The notes: generated by a model not told the origin, from the letters alone. A DNA stretch of 64,000 bases from Rhizobium sp. BK316 (GCF_014193695.1 NZ_JACHZR010000001.1:1816494-1880493); one strand, 5' to 3'; shown: positions 1 through 9,341, counted from the stretch's first letter. Made by a program: numbers and translations.

Positions 1-2
1 AC

Positions 3-1121
3 TATCCCTCCGGCAAAATCTTTCCAGAATATCTGCAGGATCCTTCCGCATTCGCCAGCTATAACGGGATTCCGGTTGTCAGGGTGCCTATGTTAGCAAG
101 GGGCGTGCGGGCGATCACTTTGTTATTGAATTATGCAAGCTTCGCGCTCTGTGGCTCCTTTTTTGGCGCGTTCAAGCTGCGGGGGAGGAAGTTTGACGCA
201 ATATTCGTCTTCGAACCGTCGCCTATTTCTGTTGGCTTTCCCGCAATAGTTCTGCGGTGGTTGAAAAAAGCACCAGTTGCTTTTTGGGTATTGGATTTGT
301 GGCCTGAGAGCCTGGAGGCCACCGGCGTCGTTCGCTCTAAATTCGTTCTGAAGCAAGTCGGGAAGATCGTCAAATTCATCTATGACCGTTGCGATTTGAT
401 ACTTGCACAATCACGCAGCTTCATCCCCGAAATTGCTCGCTTCGATCAATTGCCAGACAAAATAACCTATTTTCCAAGCTGGGCCGATAAAGTTGACCGC
501 AATATTGAGGAGGAGCCAGCTTCCGAAATTCCTGCGGATAGAGAAAAATTCACCATTGTCTTCACTGGGAACATTGGGGAGGCTCAAGATTTCGGCGCCG
601 TTCTCGATGCTGCGGAATCGTTGAAACATAACAAGGCGGTTCGCTGGATCATTGTCGGTGACGGAAGGATGGCTTCTTGGGTCCGCGAGGAAGTAGAGCG
701 TCGCCAATTACAAGATTCCGTTCTGCTTCCGGGCCGTTTTCCGCTTGAGCGGATGCGATCCTTTTACATGCATGCCGATGCATTGCTCGTTTCGTTGAAA
801 GCAGAGCCGATTTTCGCGATGACTATTCCCGGAAAAATGCAATCGTATCTTGCCGAAGGGCTACCCATCCTTGCCATGCTAAATGGTGAGGGCGCGGATG
901 TCCTAAGCCGCGCCGGTGCTGGACTCGCTTCTCCCGCGGGCAACGGGGCAGCGTTAGCTGAGTCTGTGCTCAAGATGATGAGCATGAGTAATCACGATCG
1001 GTCTCAGATGGGTCGCAATGGATTTATGCTCAGCGAAAAGGATTTCAACAGGGATAGTCGTATCGACGAGTTGAGCGCTCTCTTGGAGAGTCTACGCTTT
1101 GCTCAGCACACCATGCATTAA
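3..1121 (+). CDS. Glycosyltransferase family 4, 5'-truncated by the window edge
   Basis: The reading frame is open from base 3, so the gene starts upstream of the window; the Met at 84 is internal. The visible part covers the end of the N-terminal Rossmann domain and the whole C-terminal domain of a GT-B glycosyltransferase. It carries the WbuB/WcaI-like stretch LDLWPESL (residues near 70 of the 84-start numbering), the GNIGEAQ loop that opens the C-terminal domain and an IPGKMQSYLAEG segment where the nucleotide-sugar-binding E-x7-E region sits. It should transfer a sugar to a growing lipid-linked polysaccharide at the inner face of the membrane; donor and acceptor cannot be read. Its convergent neighbour is a polysaccharide polymerase-like protein, which fits an exopolysaccharide or O-antigen locus. 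Confidence 0.85.
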   Translation, partial: YPSGKIFPEYLQDPSAFASYNGIPVVRVPMLARGVRAITLLLNYASFALCGSFFGAFKLRGRKFDAIFVFEPSPISVGFPAIVLRWLKKAPVAFWVLDLWPESLEATGVVRSKFVLKQVGKIVKFIYDRCDLILAQSRSFIPEIARFDQLPDKITYFPSWADKVDRNIEEEPASEIPADREKFTIVFTGNIGEAQDFGAVLDAAESLKHNKAVRWIIVGDGRMASWVREEVERRQLQDSVLLPGRFPLERMRSFYMHADALLVSLKAEPIFAMTIPGKMQSYLAEGLPILAMLNGEGADVLSRAGAGLASPAGNGAALAESVLKMMSMSNHDRSQMGRNGFMLSEKDFNRDSRIDELSALLESLRFAQHTMH

Positions 1122-1311
1122 ATAGCTCGTGACGGCCGCCGGCGTCGGCAAAAAAAGCTCGCCGAAGCGGGCTAGTCTCTGGGGGAATTAACAGGGAGTG
1201 GATCGCACGCCCCGGCCGGGGCGAGCAGTATGCGAAATACATTGCTGCGCAATCCTTGCTCTCAACTTCGACAGGCGGGCAAGGTTCCGAGGAGTTCAAT
1301 GATGTCTCCGT

Positions 1312-1482
1312 TTAAGGCGATTCAGAAGGTGTATCGAGGGCAGGCACCACGTTAACGAGCCGGCCTGTTTTTGGGGCGTGAATTTCGGGCCACTGAATTG
1401 GTTCGCCTATGTCGGCGGTCAATGCTAACATGAGGCCGACAACGCAGGCACCTACGACAGCGATAGCAGAGATGCGAACCAT
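1312..1482 (-). CDS. Small secreted or membrane-anchored peptide (56 aa)
   Basis: A 56-codon ORF begins 13 bp after the stop of the upstream polymerase-like gene and has a good ribosome site (GGAGG about 7 bases before ATG at 1482). Residues 1-22 are a hydrophobic, Ala/Val-rich segment that could be a signal anchor, followed by a Pro-rich tail of about 34 residues with no recognisable domain. Position and spacing suggest co-transcription with the polymerase gene and a role in envelope polysaccharide work, but that is inference from context only. No family is recognised. Confidence 0.5.
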   Translation of the reverse strand: MVRISAIAVVGACVVGLMLALTADIGEPIQWPEIHAPKTGRLVNVVPALDTPSESP

Positions 1483-1495
1483 AATCGTCCTCCGG

Positions 1496-2890
1496 CTAGG
1501 TTTCCGTTTTGTATAAGCGTTGTTCCTCGTCTCCGCATGCTTTGCTGCATGAGAAGACTTGAGACCCGTTACTGATGAAAAGGAATGCGAGGGCGAACAT
1601 GCCGTTGCTGGGGTGGAAGATACTGCCCCAACTCATCATAAGCCACACCATTACGGACAGGACTGCGACACCCCAAATGTCGTTCTCTTTGGCGTGGCTA
1701 TAGCACCGCTCGATCAAGAATATGATGATCCCGAAAGCGGGGATGCCGTATGTCGCCACCATGCGGGTGAGGAATGAGACGGAGTCCGACCGCATCTGTC
1801 CTGCGTTGATAATATTCTTGAGCGCGCTAACCGCTAATTCACTGCCTTGACCCATAAGGTAAGGGCTGCTCCAGAACAGTTTCAGATGCTCGCTCCATAG
1901 CCATGGACGGTACATCTGGCGATATATATCCGCGACAGACATGCCGGCCTGTCCGCGAAGAAACATTCGGGACACGATGCTCCAGTCTTGCAGCGCATAT
2001 AAGAGGATTGGCGATAAGGCAACCAGGATGGTAATTCCGATGGTCATAAAAAGCGCAACAGCAACTCTGAGGCGCGGGCGCTGCGGCAATAGGCTCATTA
2101 TTGCTATTGTTGCGGAGAATAGTGCAAAACTTACGAAAACAGCTCGAACGAATGACAATGTCGCGAAGTAGAGTGCGGATGCCGCCGTCGCGACCTCCAA
2201 CGGGTTTGGACGGAAGCGTCTGACAATCACCAGGAGGATCATGAGCGAGAATATTCCAGATGTGGCGATGTTTGGAGTGGCCGAGATGCGCCACGGCTGG
2301 AATGCGACTGCAGTTTGATTCGGTAAAATACCCCACGCGTTGATGTTTAACCCATCTCGATCTTGTTCGGGCAAAGCAAGTTCAGAACTACTCCCTTCGG
2401 CAGCTTCAGGCGGATCTAGTGGCTGCATCAGCCACGGGTGATCCTCATAGGAAGGCTGCATCAAAAAGGAGATGCAGCCGGCGCCGTAGAATATCAAGGC
2501 CAGAGCGAGAAGCGCTCGGGCGCTGATTCTCACCTCATCTCGGCACGCCCATCCTGCGACCCACACGATCAGAAAGATTGGTGGGACGGCTCCAAAATCC
2601 CGCTGGATCATTAACCAGACGGCGCTGACAATTCCGAAAAAGGCTATTGGCCGCGCCTTCCCGAAAAGCAGGTTCTCGAGTGTCTGCCTGAAGCGAAGCA
2701 ACGGCATTAAAAGACTGGGACCAACAACTAGCCAATAGACAACATCGCCGCGCGAGATGATTTGTTCCTGCCCAATGAAGATAGCCATGGATAGGGAGAT
2801 CGCGATGAAGGCAAGAACGTCTCCGCCTTGCTTGTACCAAGTCCATACGCCGGTCGCTGGACGAGGAAGATAAATTGCTAGATCTGCCAC
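1496..2890 (-). CDS. O-antigen polymerase/ligase-like multi-pass membrane protein
   Basis: About 464 residues with 10 to 12 predicted membrane segments and a large hydrophilic loop near residues 145-200 of the chosen start, the usual plan of Wzy/ExoQ/WaaL-type proteins that polymerise or ligate polysaccharide repeat units on the periplasmic side. A Wzy-like His/Arg-rich second loop cannot be confirmed by eye. A GTG at 2890 with GGGAG five bases upstream is preferred over a TTG at 2983, whose extra 31 residues have no hydrophobic or conserved look. The small peptide gene at 1312-1482 follows in the same direction. The gene converges on the glycosyltransferase at the window start. Family assignment rests on topology and neighbours, so substrate and exact role are open. 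Confidence 0.65.
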   Translation of the reverse strand: MADLAIYLPRPATGVWTWYKQGGDVLAFIAISLSMAIFIGQEQIISRGDVVYWLVVGPSLLMPLLRFRQTLENLLFGKARPIAFFGIVSAVWLMIQRDFGAVPPIFLIVWVAGWACRDEVRISARALLALALIFYGAGCISFLMQPSYEDHPWLMQPLDPPEAAEGSSSELALPEQDRDGLNINAWGILPNQTAVAFQPWRISATPNIATSGIFSLMILLVIVRRFRPNPLEVATAASALYFATLSFVRAVFVSFALFSATIAIMSLLPQRPRLRVAVALFMTIGITILVALSPILLYALQDWSIVSRMFLRGQAGMSVADIYRQMYRPWLWSEHLKLFWSSPYLMGQGSELAVSALKNIINAGQMRSDSVSFLTRMVATYGIPAFGIIIFLIERCYSHAKENDIWGVAVLSVMVWLMMSWGSIFHPSNGMFALAFLFISNGSQVFSCSKACGDEEQRLYKTET

Positions 2891-4299
2891 GATGTCTCCC
2901 AAAGGTGCGTAACAAATTGCATTCAGCTGTGCTCGACGAACGCCACTGCACGTTGTTATCGCAAATGCTAACTCTCGCTGCAAGCGTAGATATTAGATAC
3001 CGCTTAAGCGAAGCGCTCTGCAGAACTTCGCAGCGATATCTCAACTCGACGGTGGACGGAGAAAAACACCATGGGGTTGAAAAGCTGGCTACGGACAGAT
3101 CTGAAGGGGCGGGTGGGGATTCTGCCGGCAGCAGAGGATGGGCCAGACCCTTTGCCATACAGCCCAATGTTCAAACGGCGAAACCTCGACAATGCTCCGG
3201 CCGTTTCTCGCAATCATCCGGATCGTTCTTTGTGCGGCCTTTTCCTTCAGCATGCCGAGGCGAGTGCGCCGGTGAAACTGCATGGCATTGAGAGGGCAGG
3301 AACAAGGATGGCAGACGACATGAGCAACAACAATGATGCCCACCGTGTCTATGCGGATGCCATCACCGCCGAGCTTGGCGAGTGGGTCACCAACCTCGGG
3401 TGCCGGCAAACGGGCCTTGAGTCGGAGGTGCGATCCGGCTTCAAGAACATCGATTGCATTTGCAGCTGCATTCAGTGAAAGTTCGGAGTTCTCGTGAGGC
3501 GCTCCTACACTGACAAGGCTGGTTCTAAGGATCGTGGCGCTCTTTAAGACATCCGGTCCTCCCAACACAGACAAGCCAAGTTCGGAAAATAGCGCCAGTG
3601 GTTGAAGGCCATGCGATCGCTTATCTGAAATGGGCCTCTCTCAGCTTGTTGTAGTGCGCCTCGGCCGCTCGGGAAGCCTCCCGCGCGGAGTCTGCCCAGC
3701 GCCGCTGCGACGTAATTCTGTGTCGGACCCAACACGCAAATCCGCCGTTCTAGCGCCTCAGGTCGGTTCTGTTTGCTGTGCCGGTGTCCAGCCGGATCGG
3801 CCGATGATCGCCTCCCCCGTCATAACCGCAGAAATCCTGCTTCGTCGGCCCAGGTTTCGAGCCACGCTTGTTTCGGCCGATGGTCGGAGGACATTTCGTT
3901 ATGCAGCCGCGCAGCGCTCTTCGGTGGTTAACAAGGAGGTCACCGCGCGGCCCATCCGCCTGGGCGAACCGAAAATTAGAGGGCGTAGCCCTGGTCGCGG
4001 GATCTCTCGTACAGATCCTCAGAGGCCGTATCGAATATCGCCGCCGAAGTAGGTTCCGATGCTCATCGAGCTGTCGGCTTCCCACGAGATATCGTTCGGC
4101 ATGGTGTCCATTGCCGTCATCTTTCCGCGGTGCGTTTTAGAAGTTCTGGTTATGTTCTCATCGGCAAGGAGTAAAGCGGGCACCGAGGACTAAAGAAAAC
4201 TCTTCCCCTTCAGGACTTTTAGCGCCGCCTCGACCTCTGCATTGGATGAATGGCTCACGTACCAAATTCAAGGCTAGAAGACTTTGGATTTCAAGGGAA
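2891..4299. other. Long stretch without a confident gene
   Basis: About 1.4 kb between the polymerase-like gene and the tRNA. ORFs on both strands overlap one another here (for example 3071-3478 plus and 3089-3574 minus) but none shows a recognisable domain or a convincing ribosome site. The stretch may hold decayed genes or mobile-element debris. The only peptide with a reasonable start signal is listed separately at 4019-4120. Confidence 0.5.
4019..4120 (-). CDS. Possible 33-aa peptide or gene fragment
   Basis: ATG at 4120 follows GGAAAG closely and opens a 33-residue frame with ordinary, non-repetitive amino-acid composition (many Met, Ser, Asp, Gly). It could be a genuine small protein or the tail of a decayed gene. 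No family is recognised. Confidence 0.2.
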   Translation of the reverse strand: MTAMDTMPNDISWEADSSMSIGTYFGGDIRYGL

Positions 4300-4375
4300 T
4301 GGTGGGCGATGAGAGACTCGAACTCCCGACATCCTCGGTGTAAACGAGGCGCTCTACCAACTGAGCTAATCGCCC
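4300..4375 (-). tRNA. tRNA-Val (anticodon TAC)
   Basis: The minus strand folds as a full cloverleaf: acceptor GGGCGAT pairs with ATCGCCC, the D arm carries AGCTCAGTTGGTAGAGC, the anticodon stem CCTCG/CGAGG closes the loop TTTACAC giving anticodon TAC (valine), and the T arm carries GGGAGTTCGAGTCTCTC. The 3' CCA is encoded. It lies alone between the empty stretch and the methyltransferase gene. tRNA genes are common integration targets, but no flanking direct repeat of the 3' end was seen nearby. Confidence 0.97.
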
Positions 4376-4534
4376 TCGATGCTCTGTGTCATCGTTCGGT
4401 GCAGCGTCTCTAACGATATTGAGAAAGAACCGCAAGTCTCTTTTTGAGTTTTTGCGCAATTTGCTTGGAAGCGCTGCTCTTCCCCATAGCGGGCATTCTC
4501 TGTAGAGGTGCGGTTGAAAAAAATCGGAGCGAAA

Positions 4535-5149
4535 ATGACGACGCGAGAGCAGCGAGCGGCCCTTCGGCAAAGCACCCCCCGGACCTTTTTGGATTACGTC
4601 CACACCGAGCATGCCAGATTGCTGCCCGATCGCGGCAAGCTTCTCGACAATTTACCGAAAGGTGGGATCGTCGCTGAATTGGGTGTCGCTGAGGGCGCCT
4701 TTAGTGAGCAGATCCTGGCGCGCAACCAGCCACAGCAGCTCAACCTCGTTGATCCCTGGAATATGGACCGCTATTCCGAAGGTCTCGAAATCATCAATCA
4801 CAAATTCGGATCCGAGATCGCCGAAGGTCGCGTTATGATTCGACAGGGCACGTCGCTCGATATGCTGTCCCAGTTCGATGACGAGACCATCGATTGGATC
4901 TATATCGATACCGATCATTCCTTTGCGCTGACATGGGACGAGTTGCTGCTCGCAAACCGGAAGGTGAAGCAGGATGGCCGGATTGCCGGGCACGATTTCT
5001 GCACGGGGAACACCGTCAAACCCGTGATCTACGGGGTTGTCGAGGCGGTCAACAAGTTCTGCGTCGAATATGGCTGGCGCTTCGAGTTTCTGACACTCGA
5101 GCCGGATGCTCACTTTTCTTATTGCCTCAAGCGGATTGGTGCATCGTAA
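4535..5149 (+). CDS. Class I SAM-dependent methyltransferase
   Basis: A 204-residue protein of the Methyltransf_24 type. The SAM-binding motif I is visible as VAELGVAEGAFS near residue 50, followed by an acidic strand (LVDPWN) that would hold the ribose hydroxyls, and by IYIDTDHSF, the region around motif IV, with a following GHDF motif typical of this family. The ATG at 4535 is preceded by CGGAGC at proper spacing and is preferred over a GTG at 4508. Members of the family methylate sugars or other small substrates in surface-polysaccharide clusters; the neighbouring epimerase and glycosyltransferase support that, but the substrate is not known. Confidence 0.8.
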   Translation: MTTREQRAALRQSTPRTFLDYVHTEHARLLPDRGKLLDNLPKGGIVAELGVAEGAFSEQILARNQPQQLNLVDPWNMDRYSEGLEIINHKFGSEIAEGRVMIRQGTSLDMLSQFDDETIDWIYIDTDHSFALTWDELLLANRKVKQDGRIAGHDFCTGNTVKPVIYGVVEAVNKFCVEYGWRFEFLTLEPDAHFSYCLKRIGAS

Positions 5150-5163
5150 CTGCCATCAGCAGC

Positions 5164-6189
5164 TTATATATCAATCGCGCCGAGTCCTTGCTTGGCTTCC
5201 AGATACCACTCGACGAAAGCCCTCGTGCCCGTTTCTAAAGGGGTGTTCGGCTGATAGCCTGTCAGGGCATGGAGAAGATCGGGGCTCGCGAAGGTGCGCG
5301 GCACATCGCCTTTCTGCATGGGAAGCATGACGCGTTTTGCTTTGTGCCCCATCGCATTCTCCACCTTCTCGATGAAGTCCATGAGGCTCACCGGTTGCCC
5401 GCCGCCAATATTGACGATCCGGAAGGGCGCCTTATGCGAAAGGGTTTCAATTCCGTTGTCAGTAACGCGGTTGCCTTCTGACGGAATGACGTCTGACAAC
5501 CTGACCACGGCTTCAACCAGATCGTCGATATAGGTGAAATCGCGGCTCATATTGCCCTTGCCGTAGATCTCGATTGGCTTGCCCTCGATCATGTTCTTGA
5601 CGAATTTGAAGAGGGCCATGTCCGGCCGGCCCCACGGGCCATAGACGGTGAAGAAGCGGAAGGCCGTGGTCGGAATCTTGTAGAGATGCGAATAGCTGTG
5701 CGCCATCAGCTCCATCGACTTCTTGCTGGCGGCATAGAAGCTCAATGGTTCGTCGGCACGGTCGGTTTCGTGGAAGGGGACGGTCGGATTTGCGCCGTAG
5801 ATCGATGAGGTCGAGGCAAGCATGAGATGACGCAGGTCAATGCGGCTCGCCAGCTCCAGAATGTTCCAGGAGCCCTCGATGTTCGAACGCAGATAGGCCT
5901 GCGGGTTTTCGATGCTGTAGCGCACTCCGGCTTGTGCTGCCAGATGAATGAGAACATCCGGTTTTGCCGCTAAGACCGCGGTTTCCAGCGCTGCCTTGTC
6001 TTCGAGCATGGCGATGAAGGGGCGGAAGGCAGGATATTGCGCCAGTGCCGCATGGCGCATCTCCTTCAGCCTGACATTGTAATAGGGTGTCAGTCCGTCG
6101 AAGCCGGTTACTTCATGCCCATCCTGCAGCAGTCGGCGGGCCAGATGAAAGCCAATGAAGCCTGCCGTTCCCGTAATGAAGTAGCGCAT
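5164..6189 (-). CDS. lpsL: UDP-glucuronate 4-epimerase (LpsL type)
   Basis: A 341-residue extended short-chain dehydrogenase. The N-terminal NAD-binding motif TGTAGFIG is at residues 7-14, the catalytic triad is visible as the SSS/SIYG segment and YAASK, and AYLRSN plus GRPDMAL match UDP-glucuronate epimerases that make UDP-galacturonate. In rhizobia such enzymes (LpsL, also called RkpK-associated epimerase) supply galacturonate for LPS core and exopolysaccharide. It converges on the methyltransferase gene, leaving 14 bp between the stops. Epimerases of this family are similar enough that a different UDP-sugar cannot be excluded. Confidence 0.85.
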   Translation of the reverse strand: MRYFITGTAGFIGFHLARRLLQDGHEVTGFDGLTPYYNVRLKEMRHAALAQYPAFRPFIAMLEDKAALETAVLAAKPDVLIHLAAQAGVRYSIENPQAYLRSNIEGSWNILELASRIDLRHLMLASTSSIYGANPTVPFHETDRADEPLSFYAASKKSMELMAHSYSHLYKIPTTAFRFFTVYGPWGRPDMALFKFVKNMIEGKPIEIYGKGNMSRDFTYIDDLVEAVVRLSDVIPSEGNRVTDNGIETLSHKAPFRIVNIGGGQPVSLMDFIEKVENAMGHKAKRVMLPMQKGDVPRTFASPDLLHALTGYQPNTPLETGTRAFVEWYLEAKQGLGAIDI

Positions 6190-6410
6190 TTCTACCTTTT
6201 TCTCGGGTCTCCCGCCGGTGGCAAAGAACCGAATCCGTATTTGATCGCTTCCCTTACCGGATAGATGCTCCTGAGATCAACAAAGACCCGAATCTTCGTT
6301 GTTTTTTAGGAAATACCAAGAACTCAAACAGTGCCACTGGCTATATCGGTCGGGCCTGGCACAAATCTGACGATAATATCGTTTGAGCAGTCGGCTCGAG
6401 CGCGTAATCG

Positions 6411-7385
6411 TTAATTCTTTGGCAGTGTCCCATCACCTTCGCTCGGCGGGAGTCCGAGCAGGCGTTCCTCACAGATTGATGCGACTGCTGCCTGCAGTGC
6501 CCGCACTCGTTCCGCCAGCCATCCAAGCTCCTCGGTAGTAATCGCATAGTTCGGCGAATAGCGTGCCTCAACGTAGGCGCGGGAGAGAAGCTCGAAACGA
6601 CGACGGGCCATGCGATTGTCTCGCGGCCAGGCATCGACCAATCTTTTGTCGAGATCTTCGGCCTTCGAACGCAGCACTTTTATGCGATGCGACTTGGGGC
6701 TGTAGAGGGTTAGCGTAAGGAGGAGGCAATGATATGCTTCTTCAACCGCCTGATGCAGCATAAAGGCACCGTGCCGCCAGATGTTTCGCTCGAGCATCAG
6801 TTCGGCTCCAACGAGTGCCTCCTGCGACAGCTGGTACCATCGTTCGAAATTTTTCTGCGCCTCAGCTTTCGCCTCTTCCATGGTGAGCGGTCTGGGGTGG
6901 GCGAGGGGATGGCCTTCTTCCTCGTAGAGGACCTTCCCGTCTCTGGCGATATCGACAAAGAAGGGCCGGCCGCGTGAGAGCTGGTCGTTGACGTCATGCA
7001 GGCTGTGGACGATCGGGATGACCGGTGTTTCGATCCGGTGGGCGATCTGCTCCTGCAATAGCCGCTCGTCGAGCGAAAGCCACAATTCCTGCTCCTGCGC
7101 GAAGGCCTCGGAATTGACGATAACAAGGATATCGTAATCGGAGCGGTAACCGCTCGAACGGTCCTCCACCCAGTCGCCGCGCGCATAGGATCCGTAGAGA
7201 ATAACCTTCAGGACCTGGCTATTGGCCCGCTTGGCCGACAGCTTGGTGGCACGGAACTGCTCGACCTCGGCAAAGATGATTTCAAGCACGCGGGCAAGCT
7301 CGCGCCGCTTGGCTGCCGGCAGATGGTCAAGGGGATCGGTCAAGGTCAAAGCCGCATCAAAGCCTTCGGTAGGAATCGTGTCCAT
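6411..7385 (-). CDS. Nucleotidyltransferase (MNT)-HEPN fusion protein
   Basis: 324 residues in two parts. Residues about 60-120 hold a Pol-beta-type nucleotidyltransferase core with the signature GSYARGD followed by SDYD, the usual metal-binding G-S...D-x-D pattern. Residues about 180-310 form an all-helical HEPN-like domain ending in YVEARYSP, the C-terminal Arg-Tyr element of MNT-associated HEPN proteins. In two-gene HEPN/MNT (type VII) systems the MNT AMPylates and so neutralises the HEPN RNase; here both are in one chain. A canonical R-x4-6-H RNase motif is not obvious, so the HEPN part may be inactive. The ATG at 7385 follows AGGTGAG. The gene stands alone. Confidence 0.75.
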   Translation of the reverse strand: MDTIPTEGFDAALTLTDPLDHLPAAKRRELARVLEIIFAEVEQFRATKLSAKRANSQVLKVILYGSYARGDWVEDRSSGYRSDYDILVIVNSEAFAQEQELWLSLDERLLQEQIAHRIETPVIPIVHSLHDVNDQLSRGRPFFVDIARDGKVLYEEEGHPLAHPRPLTMEEAKAEAQKNFERWYQLSQEALVGAELMLERNIWRHGAFMLHQAVEEAYHCLLLTLTLYSPKSHRIKVLRSKAEDLDKRLVDAWPRDNRMARRRFELLSRAYVEARYSPNYAITTEELGWLAERVRALQAAVASICEERLLGLPPSEGDGTLPKN

Positions 7386-7666
7386 CGTAACGGCTCACCT
7401 GATGTTTCGCACGCGTAATTTTTACGTGATTTTCTTTGTTGTGGCAACCATAGATAGAGAATCGAAATGATGTAATCCTAGCTTTCGCCTCTGGGTTTTC
7501 GGAAGCTGGAGCGTGCACCGGAAGCGTCGGGAACGATGCGAGCGTATCTGTCCTCATCCCAACATCCCTGGCAGGTTTCGCCGGTTCCGGTCGACGGAAT
7601 GGAGCGCCAATGGCGACGCGCTCCGTCCCGCCATCAGCACCGAAATCCGGATTGCCCGAGTGTGCT

Positions 7667-8038
7667 TCATCGCTTCAGCACCCAAACGGTCTTGCCGTTC
7701 TGCGATGCTTCGATGCCGGCCTTGGTCCGGGTCAGTTGAAGGCATTTTTCAGCCTCTTCCGGTCGCGGCCTTATGCAAATCCCGCCTGGAGCGGCCCTCC
7801 ACGTCGGGTTTATGCTCACGAGACTATCACTGATTGTTCCGCCGCCATCCGGACGGAACACGAGGATGTTTGAGGCCTTTCGTTTGACGACGATCATTTC
7901 CCACGGCTTGCCGTCGGCGATTACGCTGGAAAGAGGTTCTTCGGCTCGCGCCGGTGCGCCGGCGAAAACCGCAAGGACGATCAATGGCATCAAAAATCGG
8001 CAAGGGGAGCGGTCGCTTGGTAAGCGAGCTGTGCGCAT
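7667..8038 (-). CDS. Small exported protein of unknown function
   Basis: A 123-residue protein with an N-terminal basic segment, a hydrophobic stretch (about residues 15-27) and an Ala-rich AGAPARAEE site that looks like a signal peptidase I cleavage site near residue 32. The mature part is about 90 residues with two Cys (around ICIRP and EKCLQL) that may form a disulfide in the periplasm. No domain is recognised. It stands alone between the MNT-HEPN gene and a pair of tiny overlapping genes. Confidence 0.65.
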   Translation of the reverse strand: MRTARLPSDRSPCRFLMPLIVLAVFAGAPARAEEPLSSVIADGKPWEMIVVKRKASNILVFRPDGGGTISDSLVSINPTWRAAPGGICIRPRPEEAEKCLQLTRTKAGIEASQNGKTVWVLKR

Positions 8039-8322
8039 TATGTATTCCTTTGGATTGGTTTGACCCTCAAATGGCAGGTCGCGATCGAGGGATTAAATTC
8101 AGTTGGGGGAACGTGGCCATGCCCGTCTGCCGGTGGTGATGTTGTTGCGATATTCTCCAACGCGTTCGGTAATGTCATCATGAGATTTATTTTGATTTGT
8201 TAAGGGCGCCGGCCATATCTCGGCATCATCATCACGCGGTGGGATCATACGGTATATCGGCAGCAGCGTAGCTCGGCACAACCGCCGCGCACCGAGAATA
8301 TCCCACCTCGGTTTAGACATGG

Positions 8323-8445
8323 TCACAGCGCAAGCCGCTCTGAAACCAAAATGAGCATCAGGATCGGACCGCCGAGCAGCGCACCAAACAGGATCGTCAC
8401 GAAGAACAGGTTTGCGAGCACACGAGCAATGGTCTTGCGCGTCAT
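8323..8445 (-). CDS. 40-aa small membrane protein, coupled to the upstream ORF
   Basis: Forty residues: a basic start (MTRKTIARV) followed by one long hydrophobic segment (about residues 10-34) that should span the inner membrane. Its ATG at 8445 overlaps the stop codon of the preceding ORF by ATGA, which points to translational coupling. A similar arrangement, a basic VE-hydrophobic-KRR protein followed by an overlapping tiny gene, occurs again at 32066-32343. Function unknown. Confidence 0.5.
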   Translation of the reverse strand: MTRKTIARVLANLFFVTILFGALLGGPILMLILVSERLAL

Positions 8446-8684
8446 GGGTGCTCACCGACCCGTCTTGCCGGTTCGAACCGCACGGGACGCCTTTTCATCT
8501 CGACCATCGGCACCTTGCTGGCCCGGGTATGAACGATCTTTCTGTTCCTTCTGACGATGAGGATGACCGGCCATTGCCTGGTGCCGGGTTTCGCACTGGC
8601 AGCATCAAAGGTCAGGACGGCAGTTTGAATGGATTCGACAACCACCAGCGCCGCAGCTGATCCTGTCGTTCGTTTTGAAGCCAT
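8442..8684 (-). CDS. Small basic protein with a VEMKRR motif
   Basis: The frame gives up to 80 residues, but only the C-terminal part (VILIVRRNRK and VEMKRRPVRFEPARR) looks protein-like; the start could be as late as the Met at 8507, which follows AAGGTG. The VEMKRR stretch recalls VEIKRRRRRR in the protein at 32179-32343. The stop overlaps the start of the 40-aa membrane protein. The very basic tail could bind nucleic acid or the membrane surface, but nothing proves it. Confidence 0.35.
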   Translation of the reverse strand: MASKRTTGSAAALVVVESIQTAVLTFDAASAKPGTRQWPVILIVRRNRKIVHTRASKVPMVEMKRRPVRFEPARRVGEHP

Positions 8685-8870
8685 TGCTCTGTTCCAGATG
8701 TTGAGGGCGGATGAGGTCGTGCCCTGCCGGTTCAGGTTGGATGTCTTTCCATATGGGCTCCGACAATTGCGGAAGCATGACCGGATTTGTTTTTCCGCAT
8801 GTAGTGCTGCCGCAACGCGAAAGGAAAAGACTCGCTGCGCGCATCAAACACATGAGGATTGCCGCACTAC

Positions 8871-9008
8871 CGGACTGATGCCTACTTCGGCCGGCTCGAT
8901 CTCAAACGTATCGACCTCGGTCATGGCAAGCGTCAGATCGTGGTCGGCGGTCGACTGGACAGTAAGTATCAGATCACTGTGCCGGCGGCACTCGACGCCG
9001 GCGTCTGA
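8871..9008 (+). pseudogene. AbiEi-type antitoxin, C-terminal relic
   Basis: Only about 45 C-terminal codons remain (YFGRLDL...LGHGKRQIVVGG...KYQITVP), ending in TGA at 9006-9008 directly before an AbiEii-like fragment. The GKR...GGRLD.KYQITVP ending resembles the tail of AbiEi (type IV antitoxin) regulators, and the gene order antitoxin then toxin matches AbiE loci. No start codon or winged-helix part is left upstream. The identification is by eye and by neighbour. Confidence 0.4.
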
Positions 9009-9230
9009 AGCTTACCGCGCGCAAGTCAGTCTCCTCGTTCGGGTTCTGCCACTCGTTGCTGAGGAGGATGTCTTCGCATTGAAGCGCGGCACGGCCATCA
9101 ATGTCTTCGTCAGAGATCTTCCTCGCCTGTCGGTCGATATCGATCTGACCTATCTGCCGGTTGAGGACCGTGCAATGTTCCTCGCCAACATCGACGCCGT
9201 CATACGGCGGATTGGTGCTCGCATGGGGTA
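9001..9230 (+). pseudogene. AbiEii-type nucleotidyltransferase toxin, N-terminal relic
   Basis: About 75 codons match the start of AbiEii/AbiGii toxins: YRAQVSLLVRVLPLVAEED, then FALKRGTAIN (the GT of the nucleotidyltransferase fold) and LSVDIDLTYLP, which carries the catalytic D-x-D. Similarity stops near IGARM at about 9225 and the frame ends at 9267, where a full toxin would need some 200 more residues. It overlaps the AbiEi relic end as in intact AbiE operons. The product would lack most of the catalytic fold and is taken to be dead. Confidence 0.65.
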
Positions 9231-9341
9231 TGCCGCGCAGCCGCACCCAGGTCGTGTCGCTGCATAGCGAGGCTTCAATTCTGGATGAAGTACGGTCGGT
9301 CGCATTAGCAAACCCTGAAAGAACGAAACTGCGAACGACCG

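Noticed and set aside
3089..3574. Minus-strand ORF with a faint resemblance to ExoF-like export proteins
   Set aside because: The likeness is limited to short stretches, there is no signal peptide or start signal, and an equally long ORF overlaps on the other strand.
4274..4612. 112-codon minus-strand ORF over the tRNA
   Set aside because: It is a translation of tRNA-Val and its flanks.
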